Assembly (NCBI RefSeq): GCF_022761035.1
Contig: NZ_JAKWJP010000002.1
Location: 310,001 to 374,000, forward strand
From: Microbacterium sp. SS28
GTDB taxonomy: Bacteria; Actinomycetota; Actinomycetes; Actinomycetales; Microbacteriaceae
Length of the DNA stretch: 64,000 bases
Reading direction: 5' to 3'
The notes below the pieces were generated by a model. The model did no database searches. It was not told the DNA's origin and worked only from the letters and a program-made list of their open reading frames with translations. The translations under genes and the position numbers were made by a program. Positions 31,921 to 44,580 of the stretch are shown here, piece by piece (within the stretch, counting starts at the first letter, position 1; each line of letters starts with the position of its first letter).

Positions 31921-33876
31921 CTAGTCGCGAGTCTCGCGCGCGCGCGAGAGCCCCGTGAGAGTCGGGATCTCGCTCGTCGCGGGGCGCGCGACGGGGATGC
32001 GGGTGCCGAGCACCTGGGCCACGACATCCTGCGCGATCTTCGCAGCGGTGAGGCCTGCGTCCTCGAGGATCTGCTCGCGGCTCGCGTGGTCGATGAACTC
32101 GTCGGGCACGCCCAGCTCGTCGACCGCCGTGTCGACTCCCGCTTCGCGCAGCACCTGGCGCACACGTGTGCCGATGCCGCCGACGCGGATGCCGTCCTCG
32201 ATCGTGATGACGAGGCGATGGGATGCCGCGAGTTCGACGAGCGACGGCTGCACGGGCACGACCCACCGCGGGTCGACGACCGTCGCTCCGATGCCCTGCG
32301 CGCGCAGGCGACCGGCGACATCGACGGCCATGTGCGCCATCGGGCCGATCCCGACGAGGAGCACGTCCTGCGCATCGCTCTCGACGAGGACGTCGACACC
32401 GTCCTTGAGACGGCGGACGGCGGGCAGCTCGGGGCTCACGGAGCCCTTGGGGAAGCGCAGGACGGTGGGCGCGTCGCTGACCGCGACGGCTTCGCGGAGC
32501 TCCTCGCGCAGGCGCACGGCGTCGCGGGGAACCGCGATGCGGATGTGCGGAACGATCTGCAGCATCGCGAGGTCCCAGATGCCGTGGTGGCTGGGACCGT
32601 CCGGGCCCGTGACGCCGGCGCGATCCAGGACGAACGTGACGCCGGCGCGGTGCAGCGCGACATCCATCAGCACCTGGTCGAAGGCGCGGTTCATGAACGT
32701 CGCGTAGATCGCGAGAACCGGATGCAGACCGCCGAAGGCGAGGCCCGCCGCCGAGGCGACGGCGTGCTGCTCGGCGATGCCGACGTCGTAGACGCGGTCA
32801 GGGAAGCGCTGCGAGAACGGCAGCAGACCCGTGGGGCGGAGCATCGCGGCCGTCATCGCGATGACGTCCTCGCGCTCGGCGCCGACGCGCGGGAGCTCCT
32901 CCGCGAAGACGTCGGTCCAGGACGTTCCGCCGCCGCTGCCGAGCGCCTCGCCCGTCACGGGGTCGATACGACCGACGGCGTGGAACTGGTCAGCCTCGTC
33001 GAGCAGCGCAGGCTCGTAGCCGCGGCCCTTGTCGGTGATCGCGTGGACGATGACGGGAGCCCCGTACTCCTTCGCGAGCTCGAGCGTCTCGATGAGCGAC
33101 GGCAGATCGTGGCCGTCGACGGGCCCCAGGTACTTGATGTCGAGGTTCGAGTAGAGCGCCGCGTTGTTGATGAAGCGGCTGAGGAACCCGTGCGTACCGC
33201 CGCGCAGACCGCGGTACATGGCGCGTCCCGCCGAGCCGAACTTGCCGAACAGGGATTCGGACCCTCCGCGCAGCGTCTCGTACGTGTCGGCTGTGCGGAC
33301 GCGGTTGAGATACCGGGCCATTCCGCCGATCGTCGGCGCGTACGACCGCCCGTTGTCGTTGACGACGATGACCAGGTTGCGGTCGTTGTCGTCGGAGATG
33401 TTGTTGAGCGCCTCCCACGTCATGCCGCCCGTGAGCGCGCCGTCGCCCACCATGGCGACGACGTGGCGGTCGCGTCGGCCCGTGCGCGTGAGCGCGCGGG
33501 AGACGCCGTCGGCCCAGCTCAGCGAGCTCGACGCGTGCGAGGACTCGACGACGTCGTGCGGGCTCTCGGCGCGCTGCGGATAGCCGGCGAGCCCGCCGCG
33601 GGCGCGCAGCTGCGAGAAGTCCTGACGCCCCGTCAGCAGCTTGTGAACGTAGGACTGGTGCCCCGTGTCGAAGATGATCGGGTCGTTCGGCGAGTCGAAG
33701 ACGCGGTGCAGGGCGATCGTGAGCTCGACGACGCCGAGGTTGGGACCCAGGTGCCCGCCCGTGCGCGAGACATTCTCGATGAGGAATGCGCGGACCTCGG
33801 CGGCGAGCTGATCGAGCTGCTCGAGGCTCAATGCGTCGAGATCGCGGGGTCCGGTGATGGACGACAGCAGCGACAT
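31921..33876 (-). CDS. dxs: 1-deoxy-D-xylulose-5-phosphate synthase
   Basis: A 651-residue TPP enzyme: pyruvate plus glyceraldehyde-3-phosphate gives DXP, the first step of the MEP isoprenoid route. Seen: GGHLGPNLGVVELTIALH, FDTGHQSYVHKLLTGR, the TPP motif GDGALTGGMTWEALNN, and the transketolase-type YDVGIAEQHAVASAAGLAF. Length is typical. GGAG lies upstream of ATG 33876. It is separated from acnA by a terminator hairpin. Confidence 0.95.
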   Translation of the reverse strand: MSLLSSITGPRDLDALSLEQLDQLAAEVRAFLIENVSRTGGHLGPNLGVVELTIALHRVFDSPNDPIIFDTGHQSYVHKLLTGRQDFSQLRARGGLAGYPQRAESPHDVVESSHASSSLSWADGVSRALTRTGRRDRHVVAMVGDGALTGGMTWEALNNISDDNDRNLVIVVNDNGRSYAPTIGGMARYLNRVRTADTYETLRGGSESLFGKFGSAGRAMYRGLRGGTHGFLSRFINNAALYSNLDIKYLGPVDGHDLPSLIETLELAKEYGAPVIVHAITDKGRGYEPALLDEADQFHAVGRIDPVTGEALGSGGGTSWTDVFAEELPRVGAEREDVIAMTAAMLRPTGLLPFSQRFPDRVYDVGIAEQHAVASAAGLAFGGLHPVLAIYATFMNRAFDQVLMDVALHRAGVTFVLDRAGVTGPDGPSHHGIWDLAMLQIVPHIRIAVPRDAVRLREELREAVAVSDAPTVLRFPKGSVSPELPAVRRLKDGVDVLVESDAQDVLLVGIGPMAHMAVDVAGRLRAQGIGATVVDPRWVVPVQPSLVELAASHRLVITIEDGIRVGGIGTRVRQVLREAGVDTAVDELGVPDEFIDHASREQILEDAGLTAAKIAQDVVAQVLGTRIPVARPATSEIPTLTGLSRARETRD

Positions 33877-33930
33877 CCCCGCTCCTTTCCGGCCCGGAAG
33901 GGCTCTGCAAGTCTACCCGGGGCATGAAGA

Positions 33931-33960
33931 GGGGACCGGATGCCGTAGCATCCGGCCCCC
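33931..33960 (-). terminator. Terminator hairpin after acnA
   Basis: CCGGATGC, loop CGTA, GCATCCGG, extended by a G/C-rich base with one bulge. Read leftward it is followed by CTCTTCAT. It lies between the acnA stop and dxs. Confidence 0.65.
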
Positions 33961-33970
33961 GATTCCTGTC

Positions 33971-36799
<2,829 letters not shown>

Positions 36800-36913
36800 G
36801 TGTCTGTCTCCTTCGTCGGCACGGGGAGCAGGACTCAGACGCCCCGCATCCTCCATCTTTCCCCTCGTCGCATGCCTCGGCTAGTGAGGATCGCCTAAGC
36901 GGCGAGCGAGAGA

Positions 36914-36937
36914 ATTTATCTTGATGTCAAGATAAAT
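36914..36937. promoter_or_regulatory. 24-bp AT-rich palindrome upstream of acnA
   Basis: ATTTATCTTGA, TG, TCAAGATAAAT: 11-bp perfect arms around a 2-bp centre. It is the most AT-rich spot nearby and lies between the convergent-side DUF3159 stop and the acnA start. It is very likely a dimeric regulator site controlling acnA. The leftward strand also contains TTGACA within it, so it may overlap the -35. Confidence 0.7.
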
Positions 36938-36940
36938 GTA

Positions 36941-37654
36941 TCACTTGCGCGCATGGGGGTAGAGCGCGCGGACGGCGAGCCATGTGACGGCGACGAGCGG
37001 GGCGAACAGCGGCAGGCCCATGATGAGCTTCGTCGTCGCGAGGGCTGTGACGTCGCCCGAGAAGTAGAGCGGAAGCTGGATCAGGAGGCGCAGCGCGAAG
37101 AGCGCGGCCCACGCGAGCGAGAGCCAGAAGAAGACGCGGCGCTTCCGCGCGTCACCGCGCCACTTCGTCCCCTCACCCATGAGGAAGCCGACGGCGAGGC
37201 CGATGAGCGGCCAGCCGATGAGGGCCGAGACGAGGAACGCCGTGCCGTACAGGCCGTTCGTGAGGAAGCCCCACACGAAGTTGTCCTCCGCTCGGCCCGT
37301 CCACAGCGCGAGGGCGGCGGCGGCTCCCGTCGCGACGAGCCCGCCGATCGCGGCGCTCGCAGGCTGGCGCATCGCGAGCCGCACGATCGTGAAGACCAGC
37401 GCTATGCCGACCGACACGATGAGCGCCGGCAGCAGCTCTTGCCAGAACGTGTAGATGACGAGGAACGACAGCGATGGCAGGACGGATTCCAGGATGCCGC
37501 GCCAGCCGCCCATCGCACGCCACACGACGTGGCCCGTGCTCGCCTCCGTAGCGGGGTCGAGCCCCGCGCGGCGCGCGGCGCCGCCGAGGGCCGCGCCGAG
37601 CACCTCGGACGCCGTGGGGTCCGGAGCGTCCGGTGCGGGCTTGTCGTCCGTCAT
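36941..37654 (-). CDS. DUF3159 membrane protein
   Basis: A 237-residue membrane protein of the actinobacterial DUF3159 family with about six hydrophobic segments (LSFLVIYTFWQELLPALIVS, FLVSALIGWPLIGLAVGFLM). The cytoplasmic N-terminus is Ala/Pro/Asp-rich. ATG 37654 overlaps the DUF3710 stop (ATGA). It belongs to the conserved dut-DUF3710-DUF3159 run. Function unknown; a transport or membrane-organising role is open. Confidence 0.82.
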   Translation of the reverse strand: MTDDKPAPDAPDPTASEVLGAALGGAARRAGLDPATEASTGHVVWRAMGGWRGILESVLPSLSFLVIYTFWQELLPALIVSVGIALVFTIVRLAMRQPASAAIGGLVATGAAAALALWTGRAEDNFVWGFLTNGLYGTAFLVSALIGWPLIGLAVGFLMGEGTKWRGDARKRRVFFWLSLAWAALFALRLLIQLPLYFSGDVTALATTKLIMGLPLFAPLVAVTWLAVRALYPHARK

Positions 37655-38286
37655 GCCGTGCCCGGCGTCGCGGGCATCTTGAGCGGGATGAGATCGCGCG
37701 GAGGCATGGGCGACCCGCCGCGCACGACGACGATCGAGCGGAAGAGGTCCTCGACCTTGGCGGCCGCCTCGACGTCGGTCGTGGCCGCTCCCCCGATGAC
37801 CCCGCGAAGGAACCAGCGCGGGCCGTCGACGCCGACGAAACGCGCGAGCCGCTTGCCCGCGGCGCCCTCGGCACCCGCGAGCACGGGGACCTCGGCGAGC
37901 AGCTCGGGGCCGAGCGGGCCCTCGCGCTCCTCTACGCGTCCGCCCTGCTGACGGATCTGCTGCCGGATCTGCTCGCGCGTCTCCTCCCACAGCCCGCTCG
38001 AGCGCGGGGCCGCGAACGGCTGGACCTGCAGGGTCGAGCCGGCGTAGTCCAGGCCCACAGCGACGATGCGCTTGGTCTGCTCCTCGACTTCGAGGCGCAG
38101 GTTCAGCCCTTCGCGCGGCAGGATCTTGATCCCGCCGAGGTCGATGTACGGGCGGACGGGGTTCGCCTCGGACTCGTCGAACGGACCGGCGGTGGCGCGG
38201 TCGGCGGGCTCGGCCGCCTCCGGCGCATCCGCCTCGTCAGGGGCCGCCTCGTCGGGGGTCGCATCTGAGGAAGTGGCATCGGTCAT
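37651..38286 (-). CDS. DUF3710 family protein
   Basis: A 211-residue actinobacterial protein. The acidic Ala/Asp/Glu tail (1-40) is followed by the DUF3710 core: YIDLGGIKILPREGLNLRLE, LEVEEQTKRIVAVGLDYAGS, and FVGVDGPRWFLRGVIGGAA. No known enzyme motif. It lies 74 nt downstream of dut and overlaps DUF3159, so the three may be co-transcribed. Confidence 0.83.
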   Translation of the reverse strand: MTDATSSDATPDEAAPDEADAPEAAEPADRATAGPFDESEANPVRPYIDLGGIKILPREGLNLRLEVEEQTKRIVAVGLDYAGSTLQVQPFAAPRSSGLWEETREQIRQQIRQQGGRVEEREGPLGPELLAEVPVLAGAEGAAGKRLARFVGVDGPRWFLRGVIGGAATTDVEAAAKVEDLFRSIVVVRGGSPMPPRDLIPLKMPATPGTA

Positions 38287-38360
38287 GCCAGGGCTCCATC
38301 CTTCTGTGTTGTTCGATCGCGGGGAGCTCCCCGCGAGGACTCGCTGGCGCTCGTCGGCGG

Positions 38361-38804
38361 CTACGCCGCGCCGCCGTAGCCGGTCGACCCGAAGCCGCCC
38401 TCGCCTCGTACGCTCTCGGGGAGCTCGTCGACGGGGATGAACTGCGCCCGCGTCACGGGCATGACGATGAGCTGGGCGATGCGATCGCCGACGGCGATGT
38501 CGAACGCGTTCTCGGGGTCGGTGTTCAGCAGCGTGACCTTGATCTCGCCTCGATAGCCCGCGTCGACGGTGCCGGGCGAATTGACGATCGTGATGCCGTG
38601 CTTCGTGGCCAGGCCGCTGCGCGGGACGACGAATGCGGCGAAGCCCTCCGGCAGCGCGATGCGCACTCCCGTGCCGACGAGAGCACGCCGCCCCGGCTCG
38701 AGACGAAGGGCCTCCGCGGAGACGAGGTCGGCCCCGGCGTCTCCGGGGTGGGCGTACGCAGGAACCTCGGGCGCGATAATGAGGACGTCCACGGTTTCGG
38801 TCAC
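38361..38804 (-). CDS. dut: dUTP diphosphatase
   Basis: A 147-residue trimeric-type dUTPase: dUTP to dUMP and PPi, which keeps uracil out of DNA. Motifs in order: HPGDAGADLVS (1), PRSGLATKHGI (2), SPGTVDAGYRGEIKV (3), GDRIAQLIVMP (4), RGEGGFGSTG (5). All are intact. Its ATG is only 12 bp from the divergent DUF3093 start, so promoter elements must lie inside the opposing gene or overlap. Confidence 0.95.
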   Translation of the reverse strand: MTETVDVLIIAPEVPAYAHPGDAGADLVSAEALRLEPGRRALVGTGVRIALPEGFAAFVVPRSGLATKHGITIVNSPGTVDAGYRGEIKVTLLNTDPENAFDIAVGDRIAQLIVMPVTRAQFIPVDELPESVRGEGGFGSTGYGGAA

Positions 38805-38816
38805 TCAAAGAGGGTA

Positions 38817-39317
38817 ATGCAGAAGACAGCTGGCGACAGCGCCCCCACGGGGTCGCTCGCAACGTTCCGAGAGCGGCTGAGTCCCTCGCTGTGGGTGCTC
38901 GTCAGCGCGGCGGTGGTGGCGCCTATGGCGGCCCTCGTCTTCGCGCCGATCGACACGACGATCGCACTCATCGCGGGCGCACTGCTGGGCGCGCTCTTCG
39001 TGACCCTGCTCATCGCGGGCTCGCCCGTCGTCGCCGTGCGCGACGGCGCGCTGCACGCGGGCCGCGCCCGCATCCCGCTCGACCTGCTCGGCGAGCCGCA
39101 GGCTCTCACGGGGGAGGACGCGCGCACGGCGCGGGGCCCCGGGCTGGATCCTCGCGCATGGCACGTGATCCGGGGTGGCATCGACGGCCTGCTCGTCGTG
39201 CCGGTCATCGATCCGGACGACCCGGCACCCGCATGGATCGTGTCGTCCCGGACGCCGGACCGCCTCGCAGCGGCGATCCGGCGTGGTCGGACTACGCCGC
39301 GCACTCCGCGCAGATAG
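38817..39317 (+). CDS. DUF3093 membrane protein
   Basis: A 166-residue protein with two hydrophobic helices near the N-terminus (LWVLVSAAVVAPMAALVF, IALIAGALLGALFVTLLI), then a small soluble PH-like or beta domain (PVVAVRDGALHAGRARIPLD, then VIRGGIDGLLVVPV). It matches actinobacterial DUF3093 in size and place, opposite dut. Function unknown. Its 3' end overlaps the convergent DUF4193 gene by 26 bp. Confidence 0.8.
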   Translation: MQKTAGDSAPTGSLATFRERLSPSLWVLVSAAVVAPMAALVFAPIDTTIALIAGALLGALFVTLLIAGSPVVAVRDGALHAGRARIPLDLLGEPQALTGEDARTARGPGLDPRAWHVIRGGIDGLLVVPVIDPDDPAPAWIVSSRTPDRLAAAIRRGRTTPRTPRR

Positions 39318-39585
39318 GACCGTCGGCGCGCTCGTGGTCGAGCTGCGAACGGTGCTTCACGAGGAAGCAGTTCACGCACGTGAACTCGTCCTCCTGAGGC
39401 GGGAGCACGACGACGTCGAGCTCGAGGTCGGACAGATCGGCGCCGGGCAGCTCGAAGCCCGATGGGTTGTCGGCATCCTCGACGTCGACCGACCCCGACA
39501 TCTTGTCGGGGACCCTCTCCTTGAGCGCCTCGATCGACTCGCTGTCGTCCTCGGTCTTGCGGGGGGCGTCGTAATCCGTAGCCAT
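39292..39585 (-). CDS. DUF4193 zinc-ribbon protein
   Basis: A 97-residue actinobacterial protein. It is acidic and disordered at first (ATDYDAPRKTEDDSESIE), and a C-terminal zinc ribbon has CVNC and CAEC. Strongly conserved near dut in actinobacteria. Function unknown. The 220 bp upstream (39586-39805) is shared with sepH, and I see no clear motif in it. Confidence 0.85.
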   Translation of the reverse strand: MATDYDAPRKTEDDSESIEALKERVPDKMSGSVDVEDADNPSGFELPGADLSDLELDVVVLPPQEDEFTCVNCFLVKHRSQLDHERADGPICAECAA

Positions 39586-39805
39586 GCCTGAACGTCTCTA
39601 CTTCCGAAAAATCAATATCGTTGTCGCATGCCCTGGCGGGCGGCGATAGTTTGCACGAAGGCGGGCCGAATCGCAAATGCCGGACCTGCGGGCTCTCCTC
39701 GCGTGCCAGCGTGAAACTCGCGGCGCGCCCACGATATTCCCAGGACCGGACAGGTCCCTGTGGGACCATGGCCGGACACGGCTGGATCGGAGAGGGCGGT
39801 TCGCA

Positions 39806-40846
39806 ATGGAACAGCTCAAGGTGATCGGAACCGAGGACGACAGGCTCGTCCTCGCGACCGAGACGGGCGAGCGCTATGCGCTCGCGATCGATGACGTGCT
39901 CCGTGCCGAAGCGCGCCGGGCCCGTCGTGAGCGCGACGGCGAGGAACGCGCCACGGTCCGGCCGAGCCCTCGCGACATCCAGGCCCACATCCGCGCGGGT
40001 CTGTCGGCGGAAGAGGTCGCGAAGCTCCTCGGCGCCCGCGTCGAGGACGTCGCCCGGTTCGAGGGCCCCGTCCTCGCCGAGCGCGAGCACATCGTCGGCC
40101 AGGCGCTCGCGGTCCAGGTCCTCCTCGGATCCGATCTCGATGGCGATCGCCACCCGACCTTCGGCGCGGCGGTGCGCGTCAAGCTCGCCGAGGCCGGCGC
40201 CAAGGGCGAGCGCTGGACGAGCTGGAAGGAATCGACCGGCTGGATCGTCAAGCTCGAGTTCACGGCGAGCGAGATCGACCACGATGCCCGCTGGGGCTTC
40301 GAGCCTCGCCGCTCGACTCTCTCTCCGCTGAACCCGGACGCGATCCAACTCTCGCGGCAGGGTTCGCTGCCGGAGGGCCTCATCCCCCGCTTGCGAGCGC
40401 TCGACCAGACTCCCGTCAAGGACGACTCCCGCTTCGACAGCGGAGCCTTCGGCCCGCGGCGGCTCCCCGACCCCGAGGCGGATCTCGAGTCGCCGGACGT
40501 GCCTTCGCCCGTCGCGCCCGCGGTGCAGCAGGCCGCGATCAAGCGCGCCGACGAGCCGACCACGACGACACCCGAGACGGCGGACCTCCTCGAGGCGCTG
40601 CGCCGCCGCCGCGGTCAGCGCGAGCCCCTCCCCGGTGCGGACGAACTCGCCCCCGTGCGCGGTCCGAGCCCCGTCGCGCTGTTCGACGCCCTCGAGTCCG
40701 GATACGACGAACCGGCAGCACCCGAGCCCCAGCCCGACTACGAGCCCGACCGTCCTGTCGCCGCCGAAGCGTCAGGCCGCCGCAAGGGGCGCACCTCGAT
40801 GCCCTCATGGGACGAGATCGTCTTCGGAGCCCGCGGCGAGGAGTAA
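39806..40846 (+). CDS. sepH: Septation protein SepH
   Basis: A 346-residue protein with the DUF3071/SepH N-terminal domain (about 1-190), including a helix-turn-helix-like part (LSAEEVAKLLGARVEDVARF) and the LEFTASEIDHDARWGFEP stretch. The rest is a Pro/Glu/Ala-rich disordered tail ending in SWDEIVFGARGEE. SepH binds FtsZ and promotes its assembly in Streptomyces and Mycobacterium. ATG 39806 is chosen over the upstream in-frame start at 39677. Confidence 0.9.
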   Translation: MEQLKVIGTEDDRLVLATETGERYALAIDDVLRAEARRARRERDGEERATVRPSPRDIQAHIRAGLSAEEVAKLLGARVEDVARFEGPVLAEREHIVGQALAVQVLLGSDLDGDRHPTFGAAVRVKLAEAGAKGERWTSWKESTGWIVKLEFTASEIDHDARWGFEPRRSTLSPLNPDAIQLSRQGSLPEGLIPRLRALDQTPVKDDSRFDSGAFGPRRLPDPEADLESPDVPSPVAPAVQQAAIKRADEPTTTTPETADLLEALRRRRGQREPLPGADELAPVRGPSPVALFDALESGYDEPAAPEPQPDYEPDRPVAAEASGRRKGRTSMPSWDEIVFGARGEE

Positions 40847-40885
40847 CGCCGCGCTACGCGCAGCGCGGCCCGCAGGCGCCTGAGG

Positions 40886-42013
40886 TCAGGCGAAGGCCCC
40901 GAGCCGGATGAGCGGCACCGTGCGCTCCTCGTCGGTGAGCGATCCGTGCTGCCCGATCATCTTCTGCGGAGCCTTGTCGGCCAGGCGATCGTCGTAATAC
41001 GCCACGGCGGCACGGGCGGCGACCAGGACGTCCCCGATCCGTTCGCGCACATCGTCCGCGACGGCGCCGAAGAGACCCGCCTCGATCGCCTCATCGCGCG
41101 AGAGCACCCAGGACCGGCCGGACTCGGACACCCGCCACGCCTCGAGCACGGCATCCGCTCGTCCCGGCTCCGCATACAGGTGCAGCATGCGCGGCTCGCC
41201 GCCGATCACGCGGACGCCGTCCACGAGGTCGTCGCCGGCGCGCAGCAGCAGCTGCCGGTGCCGCGGCACGTCGACGACGCCGTGGTCGGCTGTCACGAGC
41301 GCACCCGCGTCCGACGGCAGCGCCTTCGCGAGCGTCCGCGCCGCGCCGTCCACCGTCTCGAGGGCGTGCGCCCAGTCGTCGGACTCCCAGCCGCGCTGGT
41401 GAGCGATGCCGTCGAGTTCGGGCGCGTAGAGATAGACGAGGGCTCCGGGATGCCGCGCCACGAGCTCTGCGGCGAGCTCGGCGCCCTCGGCGGAGTTCTT
41501 CGCCGAGACGAACTCGGCGCCGCGCACCGTGGCCGTCGAGAAGCCGGAGCCCTCGAACTTGGCCCGCGAGACCACGAAGCACGGGCGACCCGCGTTCGAC
41601 TCGCGTTCGAGGATGGGCTGGGCGCGCTGCCACGTGTGCGGGTCGAGCCCGTCCGTCTCCCAGCCCTTGAGGAGATTGGGCGCGAGGTCGGTGCCGGGGA
41701 TGCGGACGCGATAGCCGACGAGACCGTGCTCTCCCGGCTCGACACCGGTCAGCAGCGACGTGAGTGCCGCGGCGGTCGTCGAGGGGAAGACGGAGCGCGC
41801 GACATCCCGCTTCCCTCCCGCCTCGGCGAGGAATCTCGCGTGGCCTGCGCGGGCCGAGAGGTTGCGGGCGCCGAGCCCGTCGACGACGAAGAGAACGGCG
41901 CTGCGGGCGGGGCGCAGCCACTCACCGCGCCCCTCGAGGGCGGCGACGACCTCGGGTACGACACGGGTGAGGCTCCGGGCGCGGGGCGGGTCCGCCGGTA
42001 GGCTGAGGGACAT
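40886..42013 (-). CDS. Alkaline-phosphatase-superfamily phosphodiesterase/pyrophosphatase
   Basis: A 375-residue protein of the type I phosphodiesterase/nucleotide pyrophosphatase group. Metal and nucleophile residues are in AVLFVVDGLGARNL and FPSTTAAALTSLLTG (catalytic Thr), then YAPELDGIAHQRGW and LVTADHGVVDVP (Asp-His). It hydrolyses phosphodiester or pyrophosphate bonds; the substrate is unknown. No signal peptide, so it is probably cytoplasmic. It lies 80 bp from the divergent topoisomerase gene. Confidence 0.85.
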   Translation of the reverse strand: MSLSLPADPPRARSLTRVVPEVVAALEGRGEWLRPARSAVLFVVDGLGARNLSARAGHARFLAEAGGKRDVARSVFPSTTAAALTSLLTGVEPGEHGLVGYRVRIPGTDLAPNLLKGWETDGLDPHTWQRAQPILERESNAGRPCFVVSRAKFEGSGFSTATVRGAEFVSAKNSAEGAELAAELVARHPGALVYLYAPELDGIAHQRGWESDDWAHALETVDGAARTLAKALPSDAGALVTADHGVVDVPRHRQLLLRAGDDLVDGVRVIGGEPRMLHLYAEPGRADAVLEAWRVSESGRSWVLSRDEAIEAGLFGAVADDVRERIGDVLVAARAAVAYYDDRLADKAPQKMIGQHGSLTDEERTVPLIRLGAFA

Positions 42014-42093
42014 CCGGGCCAGTCTCGCACACCCGCGGACAGCCCCCGCCGGACACTCTCCGCCGGCCCATCGTCACCCGAGGCCAGATCGTC

Positions 42094-44553
42094 ATGCCCG
42101 CACCCCGCACCGATTCCTCCCCCGCCGACCACGGCCGCATCGAAGACATCGACGTCGCCACCGAGATGCAGGGCTCGTTCCTCGAGTACGCCTACTCGGT
42201 CATCTACTCACGCGCGCTGCCGGATGCACGCGACGGTCTCAAGCCCGTCCAGCGGCGCATCCTCTTCCAGATGGCGGACATGGGCCTGCGTCCCGACCGC
42301 GGGCACGTCAAGAGCGCGCGCGTCGTGGGCGAGGTCATGGGCAAGCTCCACCCGCACGGCGACGCCCCCATCTACGACGCCCTCGTGCGGCTCGCGCAGC
42401 CGTTCTCGCTGCGGGTCCCGCTCGTCGACGGTCACGGCAACTTCGGCTCGCTCGACGACGGTCCCGCCGCCCCCCGCTACACCGAGGCGCGTCTCGCGCC
42501 CTCGTCGCTCGCCCTCACGGAGAACCTCGACGAGGACGTCGTCGACTTCATCCCCAACTACGACGGCCAGTTCCAGCAGCCCGCCGTGCTGCCGGCCGCC
42601 TTCCCCAACCTCCTCGTCAACGGCGCGGCCGGCATCGCCGTCGGCATGGCGACCAACATGGCGCCGCACAACCTCATCGAGGTCGTCGGCGCCGCGACCC
42701 ACCTGCTCGAGAACCCCGACGCGACGCTCGAAGAGCTCATGGAGTTCGTTCCCGGCCCCGACCTCCCCGGCGGCGGTGTCATCGTGGGCCTCGACGGCAT
42801 CAAGGACGCCTACGCGACGGGCCGCGGCACGTTCCGCACGCGCGCCAAGGTCTCGATCGAGCCGCTCGGCCCCCGCCGCACGGGGCTCGTCGTGACCGAG
42901 CTGCCGTACCTCGTGGGCCCCGAGCGCATCATCGAGAAGATCAAGGACGCCGTCCAGTCCAAGAAGCTGCAGGGCATCGCGGACGTCACCGACCTGACCG
43001 ATCGCCACAACGGCCTGCGGCTCGTGATCGGCATCAAGACGGGCTTCGATCCGCAGGCCGTCCTCGATCACCTTTACCGCCTCACGCCGCTCGAGGACTC
43101 GTTCGGCATAAACAACGTCGCGCTCGTCGCGGGCCAGCCGCAGACCCTGGGTCTGCGCGAGCTCCTGCGCGTCTATCTCGACCACCGCATCGAGGTCGTG
43201 ACGCGCCGCAGCCGCTTTCGGCTGCAGCGGCGCAAAGAGCGCCTGCACCTCGTCGAGGGCCTCCTCATCGCGATCCTCGACATCGACGAAGTCATCCAGG
43301 TCATCCGGCAGTCGGACGACGGCGAGCAGGCGCGCACGCGCCTCATGGACGTCTTCGACCTCTCGCAGCTCCAGGCCGAATACATCCTCGAGCTGCGCCT
43401 GCGCCGCCTCACGCGCTTCTCGCGCATCGAACTCGAGACCGAGCGCGAGACGCTCCTCGCCGAGATCGCTCAGCTCGAGGAGCTCCTGGGCAGCCAGGTG
43501 CTCCTGCGCGCACAGGTCGCGAGGGAGCTGGATGCCGCGGCCGAGACCTTCGGGACGCCCCGGCGCACGCTCCTGCTCAACGGCGGGCCCGTCGCCCCGC
43601 GCTCGCGCGCCGCGGCATCCGCTCCCGACCTGCAGATCGCGGATGCGCCCTGCCGCATCTTCCTCTCGGCGACGGGCCGCATGGTGCGCGCCGAACTCGC
43701 GGCCGACTCGGCCAACGACGGCGTCGTCACGCCGTCGCGGCGCTCCAAGCACGATGCGATTCTGTCGTCGGTGGACGCCACGACCCGCGGTGACGTGGGC
43801 GCCGTGACCTCGGCAGGGCGCCTCATCCGCTTCTCCCCCGTCGACCTGCCCTCGGTGCCCGGCAACTCCGTCCAGCTCGCCGCGGGCACCCGCGCCGACC
43901 AGTACCTGGGTCTCGGCGCGGGCGAGCACGTCGTGGGCCTCGTCCCGCTCGCGGACGCGCCGCCGATCGCCGTCGGCACGGCGCAGGGCGTCGTCAAGCG
44001 CTTCGCGGCATCCGAGATCGCGGGCAAGCACGACATCGAGATCATCGCGCTCAAGGACGGCGACCGCGTCGTGGGCGCGGCCGTCGCACCCGACGACGCC
44101 GAACTCGTCTTCGTCGCGACGGATTCGCAGCTGCTGCGGTTCTCCGCCGACTCCGTGCGCCCCCAGGGCCGCGCGGCCGGCGGCATGGCCGGCGTGCGGC
44201 TCACTCCGGGTGAGCGCGTCCTGTTCTTCGGCGTCGTGAGGGCCGAGGCGTCCGGAACCGTCGTCGTCACGATCGCGGGCAGCTCGCAGGCGCTCGCGGG
44301 AGCGGATGCCGGCTCGGGCAAGGTCTCCGACTACGCCGAGTTCCCGCCCAAGGGCCGCGCGACGGGGGGCGTGCGGGCACAGCGCTTCCTGAAGGGCGAG
44401 GACACCCTCACGCTCGCGTGGGTCGGGTCCGAGCCGCGCGCCGTGGGCGCCGACGGTGCGACGCGCACGCTGCCCGCCCCGGGCGCGAAGCGCGATGCGT
44501 CCGGCCAGCCCCTCGACGGCGTCATCGGCGCCGTCGGGACCGTCGTCAGCTGA
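42094..44553 (+). CDS. parC: DNA topoisomerase IV subunit A
   Basis: An 819-residue type IIA topoisomerase A subunit. The breakage-reunion domain shows [47 protein letters not shown] and the active Tyr129 in PRYTEARL. The C-terminal beta-pinwheel (about 500-819) has repeated [10 protein letters not shown]-type blades. With ParE on the opposite strand it would decatenate and relax DNA. The ParC name rests on the neighbour and on the lack of gyrase-specific features that I could check; a second GyrA elsewhere in the genome is assumed. Confidence 0.85.
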   Translation: MPAPRTDSSPADHGRIEDIDVATEMQGSFLEYAYSVIYSRALPDARDGLKPVQRRILFQMADMGLRPDRGHVKSARVVGEVMGKLHPHGDAPIYDALVRLAQPFSLRVPLVDGHGNFGSLDDGPAAPRYTEARLAPSSLALTENLDEDVVDFIPNYDGQFQQPAVLPAAFPNLLVNGAAGIAVGMATNMAPHNLIEVVGAATHLLENPDATLEELMEFVPGPDLPGGGVIVGLDGIKDAYATGRGTFRTRAKVSIEPLGPRRTGLVVTELPYLVGPERIIEKIKDAVQSKKLQGIADVTDLTDRHNGLRLVIGIKTGFDPQAVLDHLYRLTPLEDSFGINNVALVAGQPQTLGLRELLRVYLDHRIEVVTRRSRFRLQRRKERLHLVEGLLIAILDIDEVIQVIRQSDDGEQARTRLMDVFDLSQLQAEYILELRLRRLTRFSRIELETERETLLAEIAQLEELLGSQVLLRAQVARELDAAAETFGTPRRTLLLNGGPVAPRSRAAASAPDLQIADAPCRIFLSATGRMVRAELAADSANDGVVTPSRRSKHDAILSSVDATTRGDVGAVTSAGRLIRFSPVDLPSVPGNSVQLAAGTRADQYLGLGAGEHVVGLVPLADAPPIAVGTAQGVVKRFAASEIAGKHDIEIIALKDGDRVVGAAVAPDDAELVFVATDSQLLRFSADSVRPQGRAAGGMAGVRLTPGERVLFFGVVRAEASGTVVVTIAGSSQALAGADAGSGKVSDYAEFPPKGRATGGVRAQRFLKGEDTLTLAWVGSEPRAVGADGATRTLPAPGAKRDASGQPLDGVIGAVGTVVS

Positions 44554-44580
44554 TCTGCCACTCCCGGCGGGCGGCGGGGC

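Noticed and set aside
39586-39805. Firm promoter or small RNA between DUF4193 and sepH
   Set aside because: TTGCAC and a weak CAAATG at 17-bp spacing are too poor a match, and no stable hairpin with a T-run is seen.
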